Made by a program: the position numbers and the translations under genes. Source: Clavelina lepadiformis (lineage: Eukaryota; Chordata; Ascidiacea; Aplousobranchia; Clavelinidae). From it: a stretch of DNA of 64,000 nt. The notes below the pieces were generated by a model, which ran no database searches, was not told the origin of the DNA, and was given only the letters and a program-made list of their open reading frames with translations. Of the stretch, positions 1-14,000 are shown piece after piece (the stretch's first letter is position 1; each line of letters begins with the position of its first letter). The stretch covers positions 17,343,856 through 17,407,855 of the forward strand of contig NC_135246.1 of NCBI RefSeq assembly GCF_947623445.1, given 5' to 3'.

Positions 1-3000
1 TAATTGGGTAGTCAAGCTATTCAAAATATCATCAAAATGACCTATAAGTATTGACACTGATTAAATTTTCGCAAATAACTGTGCAAAGCAAAAGACTACG
101 ATGGTGTTTGTTATAACACAATAGCAAATATGCTCATGAACAATTGATGAACACAAAAATTGCAAAAGCTGCAAGGGCTAAAATATGCAGGATGGTAATA
201 AAACAATGGCTATGAGATAAAATTTCCTTTGTGTTAAAGTGACAGGACAACATAGCTAACATACTCTGAACAGTGAACATAGGCAAACTGCAAAATTTAG
301 TTCTTTTTTCCAGCAATTCAGTTTCAGACCAAAATATACAATTCAGTACACCTTTACCAAAAAAAAAGTTTTGAGAATGAAAACTTCTAAGTTTTTTTAA
401 TAAACATATTTGCAAAAAGTTAAAGTTTTATAATTTCTTAATCTTTGCTGATGGAGCTTTTTGGCAAAATTAATATAATACATAACTAAACAATTTTAAT
501 GCATACATAATTTCAAACTCATTATAAAGGTGAACATCTTTTTGCTGTTTCAAAAATGAACTTGGTTATATTCAAATTTATTCTGGATTTAACCAAATCA
601 TTTCTTTTAAATTTCAAAGATGTTAGTAATTTAAACTTGCTTTAACAAATTAATATTTGACTGAAAACAATTACGTAATAACGAATTACTATTGATTTTT
701 CTAGAAGTTTTGAACTTCTTTGTGAAGATCGGTTAACTGGTTATATGCTACAGTAGAAACTGGAAAGCATAACAAATGCGTCCTCGAGGTTTTTGAACAC
801 TGTTGCTTGCTATACTCATTTTCCTTTTTATTCGGCAAAAAAGAGCAAACTTTCTCTTTTTTAAGAGCAATTACACATTTATCGCCGGAAAACAGGGCTC
901 ACGCAGGCTTAACGTGTAGCCTACCAGCTGGCAAAATGCATTATTTTTTAACCAGCACCCAGCGATTTTAGCCAGCCTCCACTCGAGTGCTCTGATTTTG
1001 GCCGGGATTTTATCAAAAAGTGCCATGCTTTCCAGTCTGGCTTATATGACAACAAAACCCACTGTTACAAATGAATATAGGCAGCTAAGTGGTTATATAC
1101 AATATATTTGAGACTATAAAAGTTTTAAACGTAAATGTAAAGGTATGTACTTTACCGGCCGCTGTTAACCGAAGTAAGAAAATATCAATTACATAACTAG
1201 CTAGTTGTTTACCAAATTAGTTTTTTCCAAATTCGGTAACTGGTAGCTGCTGAAACAGACGCTACCAAATATAGGGTGTACATTGTAAACCAAAATGCAT
1301 CTGGTTTAGTATAAAAATGCCCCAAAACAGAATATTTTTGTATACAAGATCCCAGAATCTCCAAGATTGGAACATTTGCTGTTTTGGTTTAAAAATCTCC
1401 TGTCCAATAAGCTGAAAAGATAGCCTAACAATTTTACATCAAAAACATGCAAATCATTTACAAAAAACTCGTGTGAGCGCAACGTTGTGTATTTTGAGAA
1501 AGAATCGAGAGGTCCTATACTGAAAAGTTTATATGATAGGCCGGATTTTTATGGCCCAGAAAGTTGGCTTCTGCACCAATTTTCCAGAAGCATAGGCTAT
1601 AGCCATTTTTAAGAAGTATAGGCTATAGCCTACTGCAGGTGTTGACGGGAAATCGTGCACAAAATAACGCAAATTTTAGTGTGGGCTACAGTTTCAATAT
1701 TGTGTTTATTATAGCCTATATCAGCGTAAAGATAAAAAATCCAAAGTGCACGTAAGAGAAATTTCGTGCATGCTGGTGTTACATTTCCCACTATCTCCTT
1801 AACGAAGTTACCGTACTACAGTACCGGTAATTTCCTGAATTATTTGTCTTATCTTTACTATACAGGCCTGGATTATACACTCACACAATTATTATATATT
1901 GATAATGTGATACATCGGTATGAAAATTATACAAAATTAATCAAGCTCAAGCTATCTAACGTCATAAGCTACACTTCCCTGCAAAGCAACAATTGCAGAA
2001 TCGTAAAATCAAAACACACCAGCACTGTTGCATGCGTCGTATTTTCTCCAGAAGCAACTCTCGATGTCAGTCAAGCGTGTTATTCGGTTGAAAGATCACG
2101 TAGTCACATGTTTTTATGAAAATTGCTGGGGTTATGGTACAACAGCAACATTTGTGGCTTTTTATTTATATTTTTAGGATGTTTCTTTTTTTGACGGAAA
2201 TTGCTTTAATTTCTGTTTTAGTTTATCTAGTTTAAAGGTCGTTTAGTTCTCCACAATTGAAGTTTTTCAATGGAAGGCTAAGGGTCACTATACACCACTG
2301 CTCACTTGACTATATTTTCACGAAAGTCGATTTACGATCTTCACAATACCCATCCACTTTTCAGTTTGTGTTTTCTAAATATTTTTAATTGATGAGCAAG
2401 AACGTAAACCTTCCCTTACACGAGATGTTCTTTTGGCATAGCTAGAAAAGCAATAGACCAACTGTCATTTTGCCATGGCAACATATTATATTCTGTTTTC
2501 GACTTATTGAGCTTTTGTTATTTACATATGGAATTGTGTTTTTGGGAACGTTTAAGTATGCTATTTTAAGATATCATATTTATTGTCATTTTTTGTGCAC
2601 CTGGGGCCCTGATGCCCCTGATTTTCGTGTTTTTTTTTGCTATGACAAAGTTGGCACCTATTGTCGCTCTTCATAGTCAATGGTGAAAACTGGAATAAAT
2701 AATCATATAATGTTTTTACACAAAACAAGAAAAATATCACTATTGACATCAAATATTTACTAATGGGGTAACAGTTTATGATCAGCAACCGTTTTTATCT
2801 CTTAGTACACCTGATAAAGCAAACTTATGCTGGCGAAATGCTATACAAAGTATGAAAAGTAAAAGTTAATTCTATACTGTCATCCTACACATCTTGCTGT
2901 TATTTTTACTACGAGTTATATACTGAATTTTTGATCAGTGCGATGGTAATGGCATTAAAATAACAAATAATTTACCCATCGTTTTATTTGTTTATGCACC

Positions 3001-3093
3001 TACAATAAAGTATTGTGACGAAACAAAATTCTTTAACGCATAAAATTCAGTCATGTTGTATTTCCCAATAACAGTGCACTAAAATCAGTGAAA
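1..3093. other. Left edge and leader region of tandem unit 1; no gene seen
   Basis: No coding region is supported here. From about 263 onward the sequence matches, in order, the stretches starting near 5432 and 11137, so this is the front part of the first of three tandem units. Bases 1-262 are AT-rich with no recognisable feature. Compared with units 2 and 3, this unit has extra sequence near 2150-2240 and lacks roughly 390 bp that units 2 and 3 carry at about 7935-8330 and 13625-13995. The short open frames in this stretch do not keep frame between units, so they look accidental. Confidence 0.6.
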
Positions 3094-5313
3094 ATGACTC
3101 CTTCTAGGTTTTCATTCAAGCGACGCCGTCGACAAGAAAATGAAAAAGGTGAAGAAGAGAACTTGGACCGACAACAAAAGAGAAGAAAGAAAAAATTAAA
3201 ACTTAAGACATTGATGTGGTTGACTAAGAAAAATGGGGAAACACAAAAACCTGACAAGAATCAGCAACAAACGTTAAGAAGTAGGTGCAGTCTCAATTCA
3301 CAAGAGATAGTGAGCCACTAAGTATTCACTTTGTATTGGCAAAAATCCTATCTCCAATATAATTACTGATAGTGAAAAATAGTCTTCGATCTAAGGCCAT
3401 AGAAGTAACTATCGGCATAACAAACAAACAGCCTTTTTGTTACATAGACACATATTATAAACTAAAGTAGGTTATATAATATACATCCTGACAAGCCCAA
3501 CGCTAACTTAGTTAGAGTATAAAAACCTATATTATTAATTGTTTTTTTCTTTGAAGGAGCTTTTAGTGTTCCTTGTGTACATGAGAAGACACCTTATATA
3601 ACAGAACTGTTTGCTCATCCTTCAAAGAGTGTAGAACGTCTAAGATTTCCAGCAGTAACTGTAGTGAATAACAATGACGCCATCTACATGGACACTTATG
3701 GACCACCGACAAAAGATGACCTTAACAATAGCGTCGAACAGGACAAGAAAAGTAAGTAGCAAAGATTTCATTAGTAGTCATCCAAGTTTGCAACTTTACC
3801 ATAGCTTACACCTACATTGCAAAACTGAGTTCTTTTACCGTCCTATTTAAATCCTTCTTGAGACTACTTCAACCATTTACACATTTAGACTAGCCTACTA
3901 GGCCTATACATGTTTTTGTAATCTTTTTAAGATGAAGAGGAAAAGAAAGAGAGGAATACAAAAGAAAGCAGTCAAAAATCAGTAGAGTAAGTTCATTGCA
4001 TCCCGCCATTTGCTTCAACATTTAAGAGAGATAGGCTAATGACAACCAATCTTAAGCACAAAAAGTTTGCAAATCGTCGAGTTCTGTGAAGTAGCTATAA
4101 GCAGGAGATACCTTACACACCTACAATTTCATATATAATTTGTTGTCAAGCACATTCCTGAAATAAGAAAGAGCGGAATTTACCAAACTTGTTTGTCCAT
4201 TGTTGTTAAGCTACTGATATTTTAACGTTTGTTTTGAGGATTTTTAAAGAAGACAGTGACGTTGTAATTGCCCCAGCTTTCATTGGAAACAGTAAAGATT
4301 TGACTGACCACCAGACAAAAAAAATCGATATAGAAGAAGAGTCGTCGTTTTCCGAGGAAACACTTCCAAATAAAAGGCGTAGGAAGAGTTTAGATAAGTT
4401 AAAATCATTTGGATTCATCTCAGCAGTCATCATTGGGTTGCTGCTGATAACGATCTTGGTACTTCTTGCAGACAAAATAACCGGTAAGTTTTTACTGCAA
4501 ATTCTTTTCATATACAAAAGATATTTTGTGTATTACGATCATAAAAGGACTCATCCACCCTTTTTCCGAAATCCAGTTGTTTGAGAAATAAAACCACGTG
4601 ATAAAATTTTGACCAAAGACAAAATGGGCCATATCTTTCAAAATTACTGGTTAACCGAATAAGTAAAATATATGGAGTTTATGAGAGACGCAACAAAATA
4701 CTTCAGTTGACTATATGCCCATGCACTACAATGGAAGTTACAACGGTATATCTACCTTGTTTGTAATAAAAAACTTGAAGATCTTAATAGTTAAGTTGAA
4801 ACCAATTAAATCATTTCACGAGATTCTTTTTATGCCTGATCGGGTCATGCGGAGTATATAGTTATCTGCGGAAATTGTATTTTTTTGTTTGAATAAGCAA
4901 TGCAGACGCGTTATATAAAACTTTCATTATACTTGGTACAACAGTTCGATTGTTTGCTTTGTTATGTGCTTGTGTTTGTATTTTTTCAGTGTTACTGTCT
5001 TGCCCTAGGCTTCAACAAACTTCCAACGTAAGTCGAATTGCATGAGTTTATCTGCATCGTATATAAAAAAGCTTAAAAATTCATATCTGTCATAAATGAT
5101 TATTTAAACAATTGTATTAAAATAACGTTTGCTGCAGAGACAAAACACACTGTAAAATCAAACTGGCGGTTACCTAATTTTTTCATGGTTCATGTCAATT
5201 TTCTTCATTACAAAACTTTTTCCAAGTTGATTTATTCTTCAACTACTTGCTAGACATCAAGTACAACATTGCCTAACGTGAACGCTGAACAAGATTTGTT
5301 CAGTAATCCTTAA
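3094..5313 (+). CDS. M1: short M-family type II membrane protein (ectodomain cut off)
   Basis: Exons: 3094-3280, 3557-3751, 3932-3986, 4239-4483, 4990-5027, 5254-5313; together 780 nt, 259 residues. I do not recognise the family. The N-terminal about 60 residues are extremely basic (runs such as KRRRRQ and KRRKKKLKLK), followed by a conserved block with VPCVHEKTPYI and EPPTKDDL-like motifs, an acidic stretch (SDVVIAPAF, then IEEESSFSEE) and one membrane segment at about residues 204-226 (FGFISAVIIGLLLITILVLL). With no signal peptide before it, type II topology is expected. Only about 32 residues follow the membrane, ending LFSNP-stop in exon 6. Exons 7-10 are absent. It could be a truncated but expressed form, a source of alternative first exons for M3, or a dying copy. 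The five upstream exons are fully open and the conserved ATTGTGACGAAA element lies 82 nt before the ATG. Confidence 0.6.
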
Positions 5314-8300
5314 TATAGCCGAGCGACCTCAATTGATGGAAGTAGAATATCTGGATAGTTAAAATCAACGACTGGGAGTAGAACTGAAGACTACGGGACG
5401 TCTGCTGGAAATAACAAAACATAGTTACCAAACTCTGAACAGTAAACATAGTTAACTTTCAAAATTAAATTTTTTTTTTTCTAAAAGTTCAGTTTCGGAC
5501 CAAAATATACAATTCGGTTTACCCTTACCAACAAAAAATAAGTTTTGAGAACGAGAATTTCTAAGTGTTTTTAATAAACATATTTGCAAAAAGTTTTATA
5601 ATTTCTTTATCTTTGTTGAAAGAGATTTTGGGCACAAGTAATATCGTATATAACTGAACACTTTTATTGCATACATAACTTCAAACTTATTACAGGAGTT
5701 AATATATCTTTTTTGCTGTTTCAAAAATAAATTTGTTTCGTTTCAGATAGATTTTTTGTTTTCTAAATTTAAGCAAAGATGTTTTTAAATTTTAAAGAAG
5801 TTAATAATTTAATCTTGTTTTAACAACTTAATATTTTGCTAAAAACAATTAGTAACGATTTTCTATTAATGTTTACAGAGGTTTTGGAACTTCTTTGTGA
5901 AGATCGGTTAACTGGTTATATGCTACAGTGGAAACTGGAAAGCATAACAAATGCGTCCTCGAAGTTTTTGAACACTGTTGCTTGCTATACTCATTTTCCT
6001 TTTTATTCGACAAAAAAGAACACAATGCCACTTTTTTAAGAGCGATTAAACGTTTATCGCCGAAAAACAGGGCCCACCCGACTTTCCGTGTAGTCTACCA
6101 GCTGGCAAAATGCATTATTTTGCACCAGCACACAACGATTTTAGCCATCCTCCACTCGAGTACCCTGAGATCTTATCAAAATGTGCCATATTTTCCAGTT
6201 TGGTTTATATGAAGACAAAAAATTAAAGCTTGTCAGCTACATTTGATACTTTGTAATAATTTTCATATAGTTTTGCAAAACTTTTTAACTGTCAGACAAC
6301 TTTCACATATTCTTATTTAGCTGGAAACTGGGGAATTCATAAGTTACAAGTTTTTTTCTCTTAAGGTTGGAAAATGTACAATCTATTTTTGGACATAAGA
6401 TTGTTTAATTTAATTTTAAAAAACCCACAGTTACAAATAATATATATGTGGTTTAGTGGTCATATGCAATATATTTGAGACAAGAAATTTTTTAAATTTT
6501 AAGGCAAAATAAGTGTCTACTTCACTGGCCGCCGTTTACCGAAGTAAGCAAATAAAAACTGCGTAACCGGCTAGCGGTTTACCAAAGTAGTTGTTTCCAA
6601 ATTCGATAACCGGTAGCCGGTGAAATTGACGGTGCCAAATATAGGGACTATGCTGTCAACCAAAATGCATCTGGCTTAGTATACAAGTGCCCCAAAACAG
6701 AATACCTTTGTATACAAGATCCCAGAATCTCTAAGATTGGAAAATTTGCTGTTTTGAGTTAAAAATCTCTTGTCCAATAAGATGAAAAGCAAGCCTAACA
6801 ATTTTACATCATAAGCATGCAAATTATTTACAAAAAAGCTCGTGTGAGCGCAAAGTTGTGTATTTTGCGAAAGAAGCGGGAAGTCCTATACTGAAAAGTT
6901 TATATGATACGCCGGATTTCTATGGCGCAGAAGGTTGGCTACTGCACCAATTTTCTAGCGCCATTTTTGAAAGTATAGGCTAGCCTACTGCAGTTGTTGG
7001 CGGAAAATCGTGCACAAACTAATGCAAATTTTAGTGTAGGCTGCAGTTTCAATTCTTTGCAATTCTGCTTGTTTCTTACAAATCACGTAAATTGTTTCAA
7101 TTCTGCTTGTTTATTACAAATCAGCGTAAAGATAAAAAATTTAGCATGCACGTAAGATAAACCTCGTGGTGCTGGTGCCACATTTCCCACAATCTTCTTA
7201 AGTCCTTAACGAAGTTACCGTACTAGGCCTACCGTACTGGTAATTTCCTAAATTAACTGTCTTATCTTTACTATACAGGCCTGGATTATACACTCACACA
7301 ACTATAATATATTGATAATGTGATACAACGGTATGAAAATTATACAAAATTAATTAAGCTCAAGCTGTCTAACATCATAAGCTACACTTCCCTGCAAAGC
7401 AACAATTGCAGAATCGTATAATCAAAACACACCAGCACTGTTGCATGCGTCGTATTTTCTCCAGAAGCAACTCTCGATGTCAGTCAAGCGTGTTATTCGG
7501 TTGAAAGATCACGTAGTCACATGTTTTTATGAAAATTGCTGGGGTTATGGTACAACAGCAACATCGTTTAGTTCTTCACAATTGAAGTTTTTCAATGGAA
7601 GGTTAATGGTCACTATACACCACTGCTCACTTGACTATATTTTCGCGAAAGTGGATTTACGATCTTCACAATACCCATCCACTTTTCAGTTTGTGTTTTC
7701 TAAATATTTTTAATTGATGAGCAAGAATGTAAACCTTCCTTACACATGATGTTCTTTGGGTATAGCAAGAAAAGCAATAGGCCTATAAAGACGGTCATTT
7801 TGCCATGGCAGCATATTTTATTCTGTTTTCGATTTATTGAACTTTTGTTATTTGCATATGGAATTGTGTTTTTGGGAACGTTTAGATATGCGATTTTAAG
7901 ATATCATATTTATTGTCATTTTTTGTGCACCTGAGGGCCCTGATACCGTGCCCTCACCCTGGCCATAGAAGCGGTATTCTGATCCATAGGATGGTGTTTC
8001 ATTTGGTGGAGTTTTATATTAGCCTAGTTATCCACTTGACACCAGCAGCCACCTTTGCAAGCAAGCCGTCTTCTTTTTCTCGATTTGTTTAGGTTTAATT
8101 GCTGATTTTCCGAGATTTTCTAATTGTGTGTTTATGTTTTTTTGTTGGTTTTGTTTTAGTTAAGTATAGTCTATGTTAATACAAGCGATATTGGGTTTGG
8201 TAGCCGTGCTAACCTCCCATCGTTATAGCAATAGCAACACTTCAAAATTTATAACTAGCATGTTTTAAACTTCCCGGCTTTGGCATTTTTTCCCGTTTGT

Positions 8301-8787
8301 TGATTGTCTGTGAGCATATTTTCGTGTTGTTTTGCTATGACAAAGTTGGCACCTATTGTCGCTTTTCGTAGTCAATAGTGAAAATGAAATAAATAAATAT
8401 ATAATATTCTTACACAAAACAAGAAAAATATCACAATTAACATCAAATATTTACTAATGGGGTAACAGTTTATGATCAGCAACCGTTTTTATCTCTTAGT
8501 ACACCTGATGAAGCAAACTTATGCTGGCGAAATGCTATACAAAGTATGAAAAGTAAAAGTTAATTCTATACTGTCATCCTACACATCTTGCTGTTATTTT
8601 TACTACGAGTTATATACTGAATTTTTCATCAGTGCGATGGTAATGACATTAAAATAACAAATAATTTACCCATTGTTTTATTTGTTTATGCCCCTTCAAT
8701 AAAGTATTGTGACGAAATAAAATTCTTTAACGAATAAATTTCAGTCATGTTGTATTTCCCAGCATTAGTGCACTAATATCAGTGAAA
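5314..8787. other. Spacer between M1 and M2; no gene seen
   Basis: This holds the remnant of exon 6 after the M1 stop (to about 5431) and the leader of tandem unit 2. It repeats the order seen in 263-3093 and 11137-14459. Several short open frames occur but they are not conserved in frame between units. A block at about 7935-8330 is present in units 2 and 3 and missing from unit 1. Confidence 0.6.
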
Positions 8788-11018
8788 ATGACTCCTTCTA
8801 GGTTTTCATTCAAGCGACGCCGTCGACAAGAAAATGAAAAAGGTGACGAAGATAACTTGGAACGACAACAAAAGAGAAGAAAGAAAAAATTAAAACTTAA
8901 GACATTGATGTGGTTGACTAAGAAAAGTCGGGAAACACAAAAACCTGACAAGAATCAGCAACAAACGTTAAGAAGTAGGTGCAGTCTCAATTCACAAGAG
9001 ATAGTGAGCCACTAAGTATTCACTTTATATTGGCAAAAATCTTACCTCCAATATAATTACTAATAGTGAAAAATAGTCTTCGATTTAAGGTCATAGAAGT
9101 AACTATCGTCATAAGAAACAAACAGCCTATTTGCTATATTATATATACACATATTATAAACTAAAGTAGGTTATTTAATATACATCCTGACAAGCCCAAC
9201 GCTAACTGAGTTAGAGTATAAAAACCTATATTATTAATTAATTGTTTTTTTCTTTGAAGGAACTTTTAGTGTTCCTTGTGTACATGAGAAGACACCTTAT
9301 ATAACAGAACTGTTTGCTCATCCTTCAAAGAGTGTAGAACGTCTAAGATTTCCAGCAGTAACTGTAGTGAATAACAATGACGCCATCTACATGGACACTT
9401 ATGAACCACCGACAAAAGATGACCTTAACAATAGCGTCGAACAGGATAAGAAAAGTAAGTAGCAAAGATTTCATTAGTAGTCATCCAAGTTTGCAACTTT
9501 ACCATAGCTTACACCTACATTGCAAAACTGAGTTCTTTTACCGTCCTATTTAAATCCTTCTTGAGACTACTTCAACCATTTACACATTTAGACTAGCCTA
9601 CTAGGCCTATACATGTTTTTGTAATCTTTTTAAGATGAAGAGGAAAAGAAAGAGAGGAATACAGAAGAAAGTAGTCAAAAATCTGTAGAGTAAGTTTATT
9701 GCATCCCGCCATTTGCTTCAACATTTGGGAAAGATAGGCTAATGACAACCAATCTTAAGCACAAAAAGTTTGCAAATCGTCGAGTTCTGTGAAATAGCTA
9801 TAAGCAGGAGATACCTTACACACCTACAATTTCATATATAATTTGTTGTCAAGCACATTTCTGAAATAAGAAAGAGCAGAATTTACCAAACATGTTTGTC
9901 CATTGTTGTTAAGCTACTGATATTTTAACGTTTGTTTTGAGGATTTTTAAAGAAGACAGTGACGTTGTAATTGCCCCGGCTTTCATTGGAAACGGTAAAG
10001 ATTTGACTGACCACCATACAAAAAAAATCGATATCGAAGAAGAGTCGTCGTTTTCGGAGGAAACACTTCTAAATAAAAAGCGTAGGAAGAGTTTGGATAA
10101 GTTAAAATCATTTGGATTCATCTCAGCAGTCATCATTGGGTTGCTGCTGATAACGATCTTGGTACTTCTTGCAGACAAAATAACCGGTAAGTTTTTACTG
10201 CAAATTCTTTTCATATACAAAAGATATTTTGTGTATTACGATCATAAAAGGACTCATCCATCCTTTTTCCGAAATCCAGTTGTTTGAGAAATAAAACCAC
10301 GTGATAAAATTTTGACCAAAGACAAAATGGGCCACATCTTTCTAAATTACTGGTTAACCGAATAAGTAAAATATATGGAGTTTATGAGAGACGCAACAAA
10401 ATACTTCAGTTGACTATATGCCCATGCACTACAATGGAAGTTACAACGGTATATCTACTTTGTTTGTAATAAAAAACTTGAAGATCTTAATAGTTAAGTT
10501 GAAACCAATTAAATCATTTCACGAGATTCTTTTTTTGCCTGATCGGGTCATGCGGAGTATATAGTTATTTGCGGAAATTGTATTTTTTTGTTTGAATAAG
10601 CAATGCAGACTCGTTATAAGTTATAAAACTTTCATTATACTTGGTACAACAGTTCGATTGTTTGCTTATGTGCTTGTGTTTGTATTTTTTCAGTGTTACT
10701 GTCTTGCCCTAGGCTTCAACAAACTTCCAACGTAAGTCGAATTGCATGAGTTTATCTGCATCGTATATAAAAAAGCTTAAAAATTGATATCTGTCTTAAA
10801 TGATTGTTATAAACAATTGTATTACAATAACGTTTGCTGCAGAGACAAAACACACTGTAAAATCAAACTGGCGGTTACCTAATTTTTTCATGGTTCATGT
10901 CAATTTTCTTCATTACAAAACTTTTTCCAAGTTGATTTATTCTTCAACTATTTACTAGACATCAAGTACAACATTGCCTAACGTGAACGCTGAACAAGAT
11001 TTGTTAAGTAATCCTTAA
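8788..11018 (+). CDS. M2: short M-family type II membrane protein, near-copy of M1
   Basis: Exons: 8788-8974, 9260-9454, 9635-9689, 9942-10186, 10694-10731, 10959-11018; 780 nt, 259 residues, the same exon lengths as M1. Basic N-terminal tail, conserved central block, membrane segment at about residues 204-226 and a 32-residue outside tail ending LLSNP-stop. All splice sites are kept. In exon 4, M1 and M2 differ by about four amino-acid-changing and four silent bases, so there is no strong sign of either decay or tight constraint. The start ATG aligns with those of M1 and M3 and lies 82 nt after the ATTGTGACGAAA element. As with M1, it lacks exons 7-10; it may be a real short protein, an alternative promoter/first-exon set for M3, or a pseudogene. 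Confidence 0.6.
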
Positions 11019-14000
11019 TATAGCCGAGCGACTTCAATTGATGGAAGTAGAATATCTGGAGAGTTAAAATCAACGACTGGGAGTAGAACTGAAGACTACG
11101 GGACGTCTGCTGGAAATAACAAAACATAGTTACCAAACTCTGAACAGTAAACAACGTTAAGTTTCAAAATCAAATTTGTTTTTTTTCTAAAAATTCAGTT
11201 TCGGACCAAAATATACAATTCGGTTTACCCTTACTAACAAAAAACAAGTTTTGAAAACGAAAATTTCTAAGTGTTTTTAATAAACATATTTGCAAAAAGT
11301 TTTATAATTTCTTTATCTTTGTTGAAAGAGATTTTGGGCACAAGTAATATTGTATATAACTGAACACTTTTATTGCATACATAACTTCAAACTTATTACA
11401 GGAGTTAATATATCTTTTCTGCTGTTTCAAAAATAAACTTGTTTAGTTTCAGATAGATTTTTTGTTTTCTAAATTTAAGCAAAGATTTTTTTAAATTTTA
11501 AAGAAGTTAATAACTTAAACTTGTTTTAACAACTTAATACTTTGCTAAAAACAATTAAGTTAGTAACGATTTTCTATTAATGTTTACAGAGGTTTTGGAA
11601 CTTCTTTATGAAGATCGGTTAACTGGTTATATACTACAGTGGAAACTGGAAAGCATTACAAATGCGTCCTCGAAGTTTTTGAACACTGGTACTCACTGTA
11701 CTCGTTTTCTTTTTTATTCGACTAAAAAGAACACAATGCCACTTTTTTAAGAGCGATTAAACGTTTATCGCCGAAAAACAGGGCCCACCCAACTTTCCGT
11801 GTAGCCTACCAGCTGGAAAAATGCATTATTTTGCACCAGCACACAACGATTTTAGCCATCCTCCACTCGAGTGCCCTGATTTTGGCCGTCCTGCACTCGC
11901 GAGATCTTATCAAAAAGTGCCATATTTTCCAGTCTGGTTTATATGAAGACAGAAAATTAAAGCTTGTCAGCTACAGTTTATACTTTGTAATAATTTTCAT
12001 ATACTTTTGCGTAACTTTTTAACTGTCAGACAACTTTCACATATTCTTATTTTACTGGTAACTGGGGAATTTATAAGTTACAAGTTTTTTTTCTCTTAAG
12101 GTTGGAAAATGTGCAATCTATTTTTTGTCATAAGGTTGTTTAATTTAATTTTAGAAAACCCACAGTTACAAATAAAATATATGTGGTTTAATGGTCATAT
12201 GCAATATATTTGAGACAAGAAATTTTTTAAATTTTAAGGTAAAATAAGTGTCTACTTCACTGGCCGCCGTTTACCGAAGTAAGCAAATGAAAACTGCGTT
12301 ACCGGCTAGCGGTTTACCAAAGTAGTTGTTTCCAAATTCGATAACCGGTAGCCGGTGAAATTGACGGTGCCAAATATAGGGACTATGCTGTCAACCAAAA
12401 TGCACCTGGCTTAGTATACAAGTGCCCCAAAACAGAATGCCTTTGTATACAAGATCCCAGAATCTCTAAGATTGGAAAATTTGCTGTTTTGAGTTAAAAA
12501 TCTCCTTTCCTATAAGATGAAAAGCAAGCCTAACAATTTTACATCATAAACATGCAAATTATTTACCATAAAGCTCGTGTGAGCGCAAAGTTGTGTATTT
12601 TGCGAAAGAAGCGGGAAGTCCTATACTGAAAAGTTTATATGATACGCCGGATTTCTATGGCGCAGAAAGTTGGCTTCTGCACCAATTTTCTAGCGCCATT
12701 TTTAAAAGCATAGGCTATAGCCTACTGCAGTTGTTGGCGGAAAATCGTGCACAAAATAATGCAAATTTTAGTGTATGCTGCAACTTCAATTCTTTGCTTG
12801 TTTATTACAAATCAGCGTAAAGATAAAAAATTTAGCATGCACGTAACGTAAACCTCGTGGTGCTGGTGCCACATTTCCCACAATCTTCTTAAGTCCTTAA
12901 CGAAGTTACCGTACTGGTAATTTCCTAAATTAACTGTCATAACTTTACTATACAGGCCTGGATTATACACTCACACAACTATTATATATTGATAATGTGA
13001 TACACCGGTATTGTAATTTGTAATTATACAAAATTAAGCGCAAGCTATCTAACATCTTAAGCTACACTTACCTGCAAAGCAACAATTGCAGGATCGTAAA
13101 AGCAAAACACACCAACACTGTTGCATGCGTCGTACTTTCTCCAGAAGCAACTCTCGGTGTCAGTCAAGCCGCTCAAGCGTGTTATTCGGTTGAAAGATCA
13201 CGTAGTCACATGTTTTTATGAAAATTGCTGGGTTATGGTACAACAGCAACATCGTTTAGTTCTTCACAATTGAAGTTTTTCAAAGGAAGGTTAAAGGTCA
13301 CTATACACCACTGCTCACTTGACTATATTTTCGCAAAAGTGGATTTACGATCTTCACAATACCCATCCACTTTTCAGTTTGTGTTTTCTAAATATTTTTA
13401 ATTGATAAGCAAGAATGTAAACCTTCCTTACACATGATGTTCTTTGGGTATAGCAAGAAAAGCAATAGGCCTTTAAAGACGGTCATTTTGCCATGACAAC
13501 ATATTTTATTCTGTTTTCGATTTATTGAACTTTTGTTATTTGCATATGGAATTGTGTTTTTGGGAACGTTTAGGTATGTCATTTTAAGATATCATATTTA
13601 TTGTCATTTTTTGTGCACCTGAGGCCCTGATACCGTGCTCTCACCCTGGCCATAGAAGCGGTATTCTGATCCATAGGATGGTGTTTCATTTAGTGGAGTT
13701 TTATATTAGTTATCCACTTGATGCCAGCCACCTTTGCAAGCAAGCCGTCTTCTTTTTCTCGATTTGTTTAGGTTTAATTGCTGATTTTCCGTGATTTTCT
13801 AAATGTGTGTTTATGTTTTTTTGTTGGTTTTGTTTCAGTTAAGAATAATGTATGTTAATACAAGCGTTATTGGGTTTGGTAGCCGTGCTAACCTCCCATC
13901 GTTATAGCAACACTTCAAAATTTATAACTAGCATGTTTTAAACTTCCCGGCTTTGGCATTTTTTTCCCGTTTGTTGATTGTCTGTGAGCATATTTTCGTG

